From: Desulfomicrobium macestii
GTDB lineage: Bacteria; Desulfobacterota; Desulfovibrionia; Desulfovibrionales; Desulfomicrobiaceae
Direction of reading: 5' to 3'
Assembly: GCF_014873765.1 (NCBI RefSeq)
Contig: NZ_JADBGG010000005.1
Location: forward strand, 108,250 to 172,249
DNA length: 64,000 nt
Shown one piece after another: positions 8,220 through 15,294 of the stretch. The translations under genes were made by a program, and so were the position numbers. The notes below the pieces were generated by a model that did not search any database, was not told the DNA's origin, and saw only the letters and a list, made by a program, of their open reading frames with translations. Within the stretch, counting starts at the first letter, position 1; the number at the start of each line of letters is the position of its first letter.

Positions 8220-8884
8220 TGCGCGAATTCATCCTCTCGCCGTCCCTTTTGTCCTCGGATTTCGGCGCGCTACGCTCCGAGCTGACCGCCCTTGAAGAGG
8301 CCGGCCTCAAATGGGTGCACTGGGATGTCATGGATGGGGCCTTCGTGCCGAACATCACCTTCGGCCCTCCGGTCATCAAGCGCCTGCGCAAGACCTCCCG
8401 GCTCTTCTTCGACGTGCACCTCATGATCGAACGCCCCGAGCGCTACATCCAGGAGTTCGCCGACGCGGGCGCCGATCTGCTCTGCATCCACGCCGAAAGC
8501 ACGCTGCACCTCGAGCGTACGGTCAGCGTCATCCGCGAGGCGGGCATGCAGGTCGGCCTGTCGCTGAATCCGGCCACGCCGCTGGGTGTCGTCGAGTATC
8601 TGCTGCCCCAGCTGGACATGGTGCTCATCATGAGCGTGAATCCGGGTTTCGGCGGCCAGTCCTTCATCCCGTTCTGCAAGGACAAGATCGCGACCCTGTC
8701 CGGCATGATCCGCTCTCGCGGGCTGTCGACACTGATTCAGGTCGACGGGGGCGTGACCCTGGACAATGCAAAAGAGCTCTTCGACCTTGGAGCCGACGTC
8801 CTGGTCTCCGGCTCGGCCTTCTTCGGGTTTCCCCCGTATGCCGAGCGGCACAAGGCGTTTCAGGATGCCGTGCACGCGAAATAG
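8219..8884 (+). CDS. rpe: Ribulose-phosphate 3-epimerase
   Basis: 221 aa TIM barrel that interconverts ribulose-5-phosphate and xylulose-5-phosphate in the pentose phosphate pathway. Diagnostic motifs are ILSPSLLSSDF at the N-terminus, HWDVMDGAFVPNITFGP (metal ligands), DVHLMI, NPGFGGQSF and QVDGGV. The two adjacent ATG codons at 8216 and 8219 are both in frame. The GGAGG at 8210-8214 is correctly spaced only for 8219. It overlaps the stop of the siroheme decarboxylase gene (ATGA) and ends the heme operon, followed by a strong terminator hairpin. Confidence 0.95.
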   Translation: MREFILSPSLLSSDFGALRSELTALEEAGLKWVHWDVMDGAFVPNITFGPPVIKRLRKTSRLFFDVHLMIERPERYIQEFADAGADLLCIHAESTLHLERTVSVIREAGMQVGLSLNPATPLGVVEYLLPQLDMVLIMSVNPGFGGQSFIPFCKDKIATLSGMIRSRGLSTLIQVDGGVTLDNAKELFDLGADVLVSGSAFFGFPPYAERHKAFQDAVHAK

Positions 8885-8912
8885 ACGGCCTGCATCGCTC
8901 CCCGTTTCCACG

Positions 8913-8944
8913 CAACCCTCGCCACGGCGGGGGTTTTCTTTTTC
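8913..8944 (+). terminator. Intrinsic terminator after rpe
   Basis: The stem AACCCTCGCC / GGCGGGGGTT has a very short loop and is followed by TTTTCTTTTT. It ends the ahbC-rpe operon and lies only 20 bases from the end of the convergent fluC gene. Confidence 0.75.
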
Positions 8945-8965
8945 ATGCACGTGCGGGCTTTACCC

Positions 8966-9340
8966 CTAAACGATCCTGCCCAGTCCCGTGCCCAGGTAAA
9001 GGGCCGCGAACCCCACCACATTCTGCCCAGCCAGATTGAGGGCCAGCTTGAGCCACTGGCCGTCGTCAAGGATGCCGCCGCTTTCGAAGATGAAGGTCGA
9101 GAAGGTCGTGAACGCGCCCATGAAGCCGGTGAGAATCAGGATGCGGGCCTGCGCCGACAGGAGCCCCCGCTCCTCGGACAGAATCCAGACCAGCCCGAAC
9201 AGGAAGCAGCCCGTGATGTTCACCGCCCAGGTGCCCCAGGGAAAGTCCCGCCCCATGACATTGTAGACCAGCCCCGAAAGCCAGTAGCGGCACAGTGTTC
9301 CACACGCCCCGGCCAGGGCGATCAAGGCAATTTTCGACAT
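8966..9340 (-). CDS. crcB: Fluoride ion channel FluC (CrcB)
   Basis: 124 aa, four predicted membrane helices, the normal Fluc length. Dual-topology dimers export fluoride. Family motifs are visible: GACGTLCRYWL at the start, 'GTWAVNITGCFLFG' in the second helix, and 'TGFMGAFTTFSTF' containing the phenylalanine track and Na+-site region. The ATG at 9340 is preceded by AGGAAAACTC; a longer reading from 9373 lacks a ribosome site and would add 11 polar residues. I looked upstream for a fluoride riboswitch and did not find a convincing one. It is transcribed divergently from the LytTR regulator gene. Confidence 0.9.
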   Translation of the reverse strand: MSKIALIALAGACGTLCRYWLSGLVYNVMGRDFPWGTWAVNITGCFLFGLVWILSEERGLLSAQARILILTGFMGAFTTFSTFIFESGGILDDGQWLKLALNLAGQNVVGFAALYLGTGLGRIV

Positions 9341-9599
9341 GAGTTTTCCTCGCGGTTGATTCGCTTGTTGCATCGACGCTCCTGGACAGTCGCATGCACA
9401 AGCGGGAACGCCATGCTGATCCGCCGTGAAAAGCCCCGGCTGATCCGGAACGCTCGGGGTTCGGCATGGCGAAGACTTCGCTTATCAAAGCCCCGGATGA
9501 TTGTGGAGCGCTATCCCGCCCGGAACAATTATTTCTGCCGCAGAATCGGATGGACATCAATGCGGGCTGTATCTCATTTCAAAACAGAGAGTTACGTCC

Positions 9600-9628
9600 T
9601 TGATGCGTTTTGTGCACGATTCTGATAA
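9600..9628 (+). promoter_or_regulatory. Candidate sigma-70 promoter for the LytTR/LytS genes
   Basis: TTGATG (9600-9605) and TGATAA (9623-9628) are separated by exactly 17 bases. Transcription would start about 10 bases before the ATG at 9645 and about 22 before the ATG at 9657, so the mRNA would have almost no leader. An inverted repeat TTCTGC-C-GCAGAA lies about 55 bases upstream (9533-9545). Confidence 0.4.
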
Positions 9629-9644
9629 AGGCGCGGCAAACACC

Positions 9645-10442
9645 ATGAGAGCCCCCATGACATCACCTATCCGCTGCCTGCTTGTCGATGACGAACCGCC
9701 CGCCCTGGACGAACTGTCCTATCTTCTGTCCGGCTTTGAGGATGTGCGGATCGTCGGCACGGCCATGTCCGCATCGCAGGCCATGGAGGAAATCGTGCGA
9801 CTGCGCCCCGAAGTGGTCTTTCAGGACATCCAGATGCCGGGCGCGACCGGCTTTCATGTTCTGGAGCGGGCGCTCAAATGCCCCGAGCCGCCGCTCTTCG
9901 TCTTTGCCACGGCCTATGACCAGTATGCCATCCGCGCTTTCGAGGAGAACGCGGTGGATTATCTGCTCAAGCCCGTCTCCCGCGAACGCCTGGCCAACTG
10001 CCTGGGGCGGCTGCGCAACCAGTTGCGCCACATGAACCCGGGCCGGGCCGCGCAGCCGAAGCTGGAAGAACTGCTGAAGGGCATGGGACTCGGCCAGCCG
10101 CTGGTGCGCATCTCCGTGGAGCATCGGGGGCGCGTGCTGCTGCTCGGGCACGCCGATGTCGTCCTCATCCGCACGGAAGGGCGCCGCACTTTAGTGCACA
10201 CGCGCGACACGCAGTATGTGCACCACGGCCCCGGCACCTTGGATCGCCTGGAGGAAAAACTCGCAGCCCTGTCCTTCTTTCGCGCCAACCGGGGCGAGCT
10301 CGTCAATCTGGCGCAGGTCAGGGATTTCGCGCCCTGGTTCAACGGCAAATATCTTTTGACCATGCGCGATCACGCGGCCACCGAAATCACCGTCAGCAAG
10401 GCCAGGGTGCGCGATTTTCGCGACCAGCTCGGCCTTGCGTAA
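9645..10442 (+). CDS. LytTR-family response regulator (BtsR/LytR type)
   Basis: 265 aa. A receiver domain occupies roughly residues 1-125, with the acidic pair in LLVDDEPPALDEL and the phosphoacceptor Asp61 in QDIQMPG. The switch Thr/Lys region reads ATAYDQYAI and LLKPVS. A LytTR DNA-binding domain takes up the last 100 residues (RTEGRRTLVHT, FFRANRGELVNLAQV). It regulates transcription when phosphorylated by its partner kinase, encoded ten bases downstream. The start is either 9645 or 9657; neither has a good SD. The family and the neighbouring kinase and CstA transporter resemble the BtsSR-BtsT pyruvate system of enterobacteria, so the transporter gene is the likely target. Confidence 0.85.
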   Translation: MRAPMTSPIRCLLVDDEPPALDELSYLLSGFEDVRIVGTAMSASQAMEEIVRLRPEVVFQDIQMPGATGFHVLERALKCPEPPLFVFATAYDQYAIRAFEENAVDYLLKPVSRERLANCLGRLRNQLRHMNPGRAAQPKLEELLKGMGLGQPLVRISVEHRGRVLLLGHADVVLIRTEGRRTLVHTRDTQYVHHGPGTLDRLEEKLAALSFFRANRGELVNLAQVRDFAPWFNGKYLLTMRDHAATEITVSKARVRDFRDQLGLA

Positions 10443-10451
10443 AGGATAACC

Positions 10452-12158
10452 ATGAATTCCGACGCCCTCATCCTGGCCCTGGCCGAACGCCTCGGCCTCA
10501 TCGTGGCCGGAGCCTTCCTGCTCCTGACCATCACCCCCATCCACAAGATGCGTCTGCGCCAGGGCCCCTCGTGGCGTTCGACGCTGCTGCAGATCCTCTT
10601 CTTCGGCGCGGCAGGAATCCTGGGCACCTACGGAGGCAACCTCGTCTCCCAGTCCGTGGCCAATCTTCGGGCCATGGCCGTGATCACGGGCGGCCTCTTC
10701 GGCGGCCCCGTGGTCGGCATCGCTTCCGGACTGATTGCCGGAGGGCACCGCATCCTCATCGATATCGGCGGATTCAGCGCCGTGCCGTGCGGCCTGTCGA
10801 CCATGATCGAAGGCGCGGCCGCCGGGCTGCTGACCCTCTATCTCAAGGAACGCAGCGTGGACTGGCGCTGGGCGGCCGGACTGGCCCTGGGCGGCGAGAC
10901 GCTGCACATGGGCATGGTCCTGGCCCTGTCCCACTCCTTTGCGGAAGCAGTGGAACTGGTGCGCATCATCGCCGCGCCCATGATCATCCTGAACACCCTG
11001 GGCGCGGCCACCTTCGTACAGGTCATCAACGTGGTCTTCCGCTACCGGGCCAGGCAGGATTCGGTCCAGGCCCAGGAAATCCTCGACATCGCCAACTCCA
11101 CGGTCAGTCACTTGCGCTCCGGGCTGACCCCCGAGAGCGCCCTGGCCACGGCGCGCATCATCCACAGCCGGGTCGCGGTCGGCGCCGTGGCCATCACCGA
11201 CGAAACCAACGTCCTGGCCCACATCGGCGTCGGCGACGACCATCACCTGGCCGGACGGCCCATCGTCACCGAGGCTACCCGGACCGTGCTCGAGACCGGG
11301 CAGCCCATGTTTCTGAGCGCAAAGGAGGGCATCGGCTGCGGACACCCGAACTGTCCCTTTGCCTCGGCCATCATCGTGCCCCTGACCAAGGGCGGAAGCG
11401 TCGCCGGGACGCTCAAATTCTATGGCACGGCCAACAAATCCCTCGACCTGCTGCTCTTCGAGCTGGGCAAGGGGCTTGGCAACCTCTTTTCCACCCAGCT
11501 CGAACTGGAAAACATCCAGATCACCGAACGCATGCTCGCCCATGCCGAAATCCGGCGCCTGCAGGCCCAGATCAATCCCCACTTCCTGTTCAACTCCCTG
11601 AACACCATCACCTCCTTTTGCCGCACCAGTCCCGAAAAGGCCCGCAGCCTGCTCCAGGACCTGTCCAGCTATCTGCGCAAGAGCCTGGAGGCCAGCCGGG
11701 GATTCGTGCCCCTGTCCGAGGAACTGGACCAGATCCGCTGCTATCTGGCCATCGAACAGGCCCGCTTCGGTGAGCGCATTCGGATCGACTTCGACGTGCA
11801 GGAAGGATGCGAATCCTGGCCCATCCCGCCGCTGATCATTCAGCCCCTGGTCGAAAACAGCGTGCGTCACGGCATTCTGGCCCACGAAAACGGCGGCGAG
11901 ATCCGCGTGCAGGTGCGCAAGGAAGGCGCGTGCCTGCATGTGGAGGTCAAGGATGACGGGGTAGGGATGGATCAGTCCCAGGTGAACCGGCTGTTCGCCA
12001 AGACCAGGCTGGATTCCCGGTCGGGCGGAATCGGCGTGCGCAACTGCTTCCAGCGGCTGGAACAGATCTTCGGCCCGTCCTATCTCCCGCAGGTCGTCAG
12101 TGCGCCCGGCCAGGGCACCTGCATCGACTTCATGCTGCCCATGCCGGCCCGGGTCTAG
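10452..12158 (+). CDS. LytS/BtsS-type sensor histidine kinase (5TM-GAF-HisKA_2/HATPase)
   Basis: 568 aa. The N-terminal 200 residues hold the 5TMR-LYT membrane sensor region, including 'GGLFGGPVVGIASGLIAGGHRILIDIGGF'-type loops. A GAF-like domain follows at about 210-350 and contains a conserved GCGHPNCPF cysteine motif. The kinase core has the LytS-type H-box QINPHFLFNSLNTI (phosphorylated His377), an N-box ENSVRHGIL, and GGIGVRNCFQRL. It senses an extracellular signal and phosphorylates the LytTR regulator encoded just upstream. BtsS binds pyruvate in E. coli; the ligand here is inferred only from the adjoining CstA-family transporter gene. The ATG follows AAAGGATAACC. Confidence 0.87.
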   Translation: MNSDALILALAERLGLIVAGAFLLLTITPIHKMRLRQGPSWRSTLLQILFFGAAGILGTYGGNLVSQSVANLRAMAVITGGLFGGPVVGIASGLIAGGHRILIDIGGFSAVPCGLSTMIEGAAAGLLTLYLKERSVDWRWAAGLALGGETLHMGMVLALSHSFAEAVELVRIIAAPMIILNTLGAATFVQVINVVFRYRARQDSVQAQEILDIANSTVSHLRSGLTPESALATARIIHSRVAVGAVAITDETNVLAHIGVGDDHHLAGRPIVTEATRTVLETGQPMFLSAKEGIGCGHPNCPFASAIIVPLTKGGSVAGTLKFYGTANKSLDLLLFELGKGLGNLFSTQLELENIQITERMLAHAEIRRLQAQINPHFLFNSLNTITSFCRTSPEKARSLLQDLSSYLRKSLEASRGFVPLSEELDQIRCYLAIEQARFGERIRIDFDVQEGCESWPIPPLIIQPLVENSVRHGILAHENGGEIRVQVRKEGACLHVEVKDDGVGMDQSQVNRLFAKTRLDSRSGGIGVRNCFQRLEQIFGPSYLPQVVSAPGQGTCIDFMLPMPARV

Positions 12159-12330
12159 CTCCCGTTTCTTCATCGGCGCCGACAATTCCGATCACGAACA
12201 AGACGTTTCGGCTCTCCTGGCGAACGCTTCAGGCGCTGAAAAAGACATTTTAAACGAGACTTCTTGTCCCCTTGCATCCTGTTGGCCTAAAGCGCGTCAT
12301 ATCCGCCGAGTTCGACCCGGCAAACCATCC

Positions 12331-12350
12331 CGGTCATGGCAGCATGACCG
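12331..12350. promoter_or_regulatory. Perfect inverted repeat upstream of the CstA-family gene
   Basis: CGGTCATG-GCAG-CATGACCG is a perfect 8-bp inverted repeat with a 4-base centre, 54 bases before the TTG start of the transporter gene. It could be a DNA operator or an mRNA hairpin in the 5' leader. It has no following T-run, so it is not an intrinsic terminator. The rest of the 245-base gap (12159-12403) holds no gene. Confidence 0.45.
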
Positions 12351-12403
12351 AAAGTTGATTTGAAGAGATCTGGCGCAACCAACTTTTTTCCAAGGAGGGA
12401 CAC

Positions 12404-13864
12404 TTGTTTTACTTCTTCTTCGCCGTCGCGGCGCTTATCACCGGCTATTTCGTTTACGGCAAGATCGTCGAATCCAGTTTCGGCGTCGACAGCTGCAAGG
12501 CCACCCCGGCCTGCCGACTCGCGGACGGAGTCGACTATGTCAAAATGAACCCAAAAACCATCTACATGGTGCAGCTCCTGAACATCGCGGGACTCGGGCC
12601 CATTTTCGGCCCCATACTTGGCGCCCTCTACGGCCCGGCCGCACTGGTCTGGATCGTGCTCGGCAGCATCTTCGCAGGCGCGGTGCACGACTACTTCTCC
12701 GGCATGATGTCCGTACGCTATGACGGCAAATCCATCCCCGACGCCGTGGGTCACAACCTCGGCAACTTCGCCAAACAGTTCATGAACGTCTTCTCCGTCA
12801 TCCTGCTGCTCCTGGTCGGCGTGGTCTTCATCCTCGGACCGGCCAAGCTGCTGGCGGTCAAAATCGGCTTCAACCTGGACAAAAACGTGGCCGTCGTGGT
12901 CTGGACCGGCATCATCTTCGCCTACTACTTCCTGGCCACCATCCTGCCCGTGGACAAGATCATCGGCCGTCTCTATCCGCTCTTCACCGCCTGCCTGCTG
13001 ATCATGGCCTTCGGCCTCTCGGCCATGCTCATCGTGGACGGCTACACCTTCTTCCCCAACGGCGTGGGCCTGGCCAACGTGCATCCCAAGGGCCTGCCCA
13101 TCTGGCCGCTGATGTTCATCACCATCGCCTGCGGAGCCATCTCCGGTTTCCATGCCACGCAGTCGCCCATGATGGCCCGCTGCATCCCCGATGAAAAATG
13201 CGGCCGCCCCATCTTCTACGGCGCCATGATCGGCGAGGGCATCATCGCTCTGGTCTGGGCCACCCTGGGCATGACCTTCTACCAGACCCCCGAAGCCCTG
13301 CAGGCCACCCTGGCCAGCGGCGGCCCCGCAGCAGTGGTCGACCAGGTCGCCACCACGCTGATGGGACCCATCGGCGGTTTCCTGGCCATCATCGGCGTCA
13401 TCATCCTGCCCATCTCCTCCGGTGACACGGCCTTCCGCGCCGCGCGCCTGATCATCGCCGACTTCAGCAAGGTCGAGCAGAAGTCCGTCATCAAGCGCCT
13501 CATGATCGCCGTGCCGCTGTTCGTGATCGGCTTCATCATCACCAAGACGGAATTCAACGTCATCTGGCGCTACTTCGGCTTCGCCAACCAGACCCTCGCC
13601 ACCATCGTGCTCTGGGCCTCGGCCATGTACCTGGTCCGTCACGGCAAGGCACACTGGATCGCCAGCGTCCCCGCGACCTTCATGACAGCGGTCTGCTCCA
13701 CCTACCTCTGCGTGGCCCCGGAATTTCCGCTGCACCTGAGCTCCGACTACGGCTATCCCATCGGCATCGCCGTGGCCGCGGCCTGCTTCGTCTGGTTCAT
13801 GCTCGCGGCGCGCAACACGCCCATTGAAGAAAACCCCGTCGACTCACCCGGAGTCATCGGCTGA
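12404..13864 (+). CDS. CstA-family transporter (carbon starvation / pyruvate-type)
   Basis: 486 aa with about 13 hydrophobic segments. The N-terminus has the family pattern 'YFVYGKIVESSFGVD', then 'IAGLGPIFGPILGALYGPAALVWIVLGSIFAG' and 'FSGMMSVRYDGKSIPD', all typical of CstA. It lacks the extra C-terminal part of the ~700-aa enterobacterial CstA and BtsT proteins, as do other short family members. CstA proteins import peptides or pyruvate by proton symport. The start is TTG at 12404, chosen because AAGGAGGG lies exactly seven to eleven bases upstream. It follows the LytS/LytTR pair, its probable regulator, and is followed by a strong terminator. Confidence 0.85.
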   Translation: MFYFFFAVAALITGYFVYGKIVESSFGVDSCKATPACRLADGVDYVKMNPKTIYMVQLLNIAGLGPIFGPILGALYGPAALVWIVLGSIFAGAVHDYFSGMMSVRYDGKSIPDAVGHNLGNFAKQFMNVFSVILLLLVGVVFILGPAKLLAVKIGFNLDKNVAVVVWTGIIFAYYFLATILPVDKIIGRLYPLFTACLLIMAFGLSAMLIVDGYTFFPNGVGLANVHPKGLPIWPLMFITIACGAISGFHATQSPMMARCIPDEKCGRPIFYGAMIGEGIIALVWATLGMTFYQTPEALQATLASGGPAAVVDQVATTLMGPIGGFLAIIGVIILPISSGDTAFRAARLIIADFSKVEQKSVIKRLMIAVPLFVIGFIITKTEFNVIWRYFGFANQTLATIVLWASAMYLVRHGKAHWIASVPATFMTAVCSTYLCVAPEFPLHLSSDYGYPIGIAVAAACFVWFMLAARNTPIEENPVDSPGVIG

Positions 13865-13885
13865 CCTGATCAAGCATAAGACATG

Positions 13886-13915
13886 AAAAAAGGGAGCTCA
13901 CGGCTCCCTTTTTTC
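13886..13915 (+). terminator. Intrinsic terminator after the CstA-family gene
   Basis: AAAAAAGGGAGC-TCACG-GCTCCCTTTTTT has a GGGAGC/GCTCCC stem flanked by A- and T-runs, so it can work in both directions. It starts about 20 bases after the stop codon. Confidence 0.85.
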
Positions 13916-14328
13916 ATTCTTCTCCAAAGACCAACCGAGCCAAAAGCCTTCGCCAGACTTGAACCTGTCTCCCGGTCGCCCTCCAGGACATCCTTCCAGA
14001 CAGGCCTCGAACATCCAGCGCCAGAACTTCCACACTTTGTCCACATCCGCATCTGTCATGCGAGAAATGGATAGTTCCTGCTTTTATTGACATCATTCGC
14101 ATAAAGAATGTAACAAAAAAATTTACATCTGCTTTTTTATTGATCCGCTAGCTACACTTCCCTTAAAAAAACATCTCGAATTCATCGACATGATAAAACG
14201 TCAATCAGCTTTCCAGACATTTCACTGGATATGAAGTTACAACAGCAAATACTGATTAAAATCATTCATCAATGAGACATGAGGCACACAAACATCCTGT
14301 AAATTCGACATAATGACGAGACATCCGT
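13916..14328. other. Gene-free AT-rich spacer with a promoter candidate
   Basis: No credible gene is seen. From about 14080 the base composition turns strongly AT-rich compared with the surrounding genes, with runs of A and T around 14117-14175. A good promoter candidate is TTGACA (14087-14092), 16 bases, TGTAAC (14109-14114), reading toward the sucrose operon. A second possible -10 (CATAAT, 14309-14314) lies just before the kinase start. No clear inverted repeat was found. Confidence 0.45.
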
Positions 14329-15294
14329 ATGAAACTCACGACAAGCCCTCGGCAACCCGCCGCGCATCAAGGCCCCGCCCCTGAAGGCCAAAGCCCTGCC
14401 GTCATCCTTTTCGGAGAAATTCTGGCGGACGTCTTTCCCGATCGCGCGGTTCTCGGCGGCGCGCCCTTCAATGTCGCCCGGCACCTTGCGGCCTTCGGGC
14501 TAAGACCGCTCATGATCTCCCGCCTGGGAGACGACGCCCTTGGCACCAGAATTCTTGCCGGCATGAAGGAACGGGGCATGGATGTCTCGGGAATCCAGAT
14601 CGACGACAACCTGCCCACGGGACAGGTGCGGGTCCATCTCGAAGACGCGGGACACCGCTTCGAGATTCTCCCCCGGCAGGCCTATGACTTCATCGACCCG
14701 GCCGACGCCACGGCTGCGGCGATGGCGGCCGAAGCACCAGGACTCGTCTATTTCGGCACCCTGAGCCAGCGCCATCACGTTACCCGGCAAGCGTTGTCGG
14801 AGATGCTGCAAAACATCAAAGCCCCACAGTTTCTGGACATCAACCTGCGCGAACCCTGGTTTGACGAGGACACGGTCCGGTTTTCATTGCAGAGTGCAGA
14901 CATCGTGAAGCTGAGCGACGAGGAATTGCGCACCCTGGCGGACATGTTCAAGGCGGGCGAAGGGTTGGCGCAAGCGCAGGGAGCCGAACTCAAGCGCATG
15001 TTCGACATCGACCGCCTGATCGTGACCTGCGGAAAATACGGAGCCTGGCAACTGGACAGGGACAATGAGCTCTTTATCGCCTCCCCCGGGAAGGAGCCCT
15101 CGCGCATCGTGGACACGGTAGGCGCGGGAGACGCCTTTTCCGCCGTGTGCATCCTTGGCATGCTGTCGTGCTGGCCAGAAACCACCGCCCTGAAGCGTGC
15201 CGACGACTTTGCCTCCGCCATCTGCGAAATCCGGGGCGCTGTTCCCGAAGATTCTGAATTTTATCAAAATTTTACCAAGGAGTGGACACGGTGA
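14329..15294 (+). CDS. PfkB-family sugar kinase, probable fructokinase
   Basis: 321 aa. Ribokinase/PfkB fold: an N-terminal 'ILFGEILADVFPD' strand, the 'GGAPFNVARHLAAFG' substrate-binding motif and 'SRLGDDALGTRI'. Near residues 262-272 lies the catalytic DTVGAGDAFSA with its base aspartate. The first 20 or so residues are a Pro/Gln-rich extension. Phosphorylation of fructose is inferred from the operon, where amylosucrase releases fructose from sucrose; the sequence alone does not fix the sugar. The stop overlaps the GTG start of sucrose-phosphate synthase. The same four-gene set (sps, spp, fruK, ams) is known from methanotrophs. Confidence 0.78.
   Translation: MKLTTSPRQPAAHQGPAPEGQSPAVILFGEILADVFPDRAVLGGAPFNVARHLAAFGLRPLMISRLGDDALGTRILAGMKERGMDVSGIQIDDNLPTGQVRVHLEDAGHRFEILPRQAYDFIDPADATAAAMAAEAPGLVYFGTLSQRHHVTRQALSEMLQNIKAPQFLDINLREPWFDEDTVRFSLQSADIVKLSDEELRTLADMFKAGEGLAQAQGAELKRMFDIDRLIVTCGKYGAWQLDRDNELFIASPGKEPSRIVDTVGAGDAFSAVCILGMLSCWPETTALKRADDFASAICEIRGAVPEDSEFYQNFTKEWTR

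Noticed and set aside
9341..9500. Possible fluoride riboswitch before fluC
   Set aside because: I looked for the conserved GGCGATGG...TGATGACGCC pattern on the minus strand and could not align the key loops.
10191..12185. Long open frame on the minus strand (664 codons) opposite the LytS kinase gene
   Set aside because: It is antisense to a clear kinase, is rich in His/Gln/Gly/Asp as expected of the complement of GC-rich codons, and has no motif or ribosome site.
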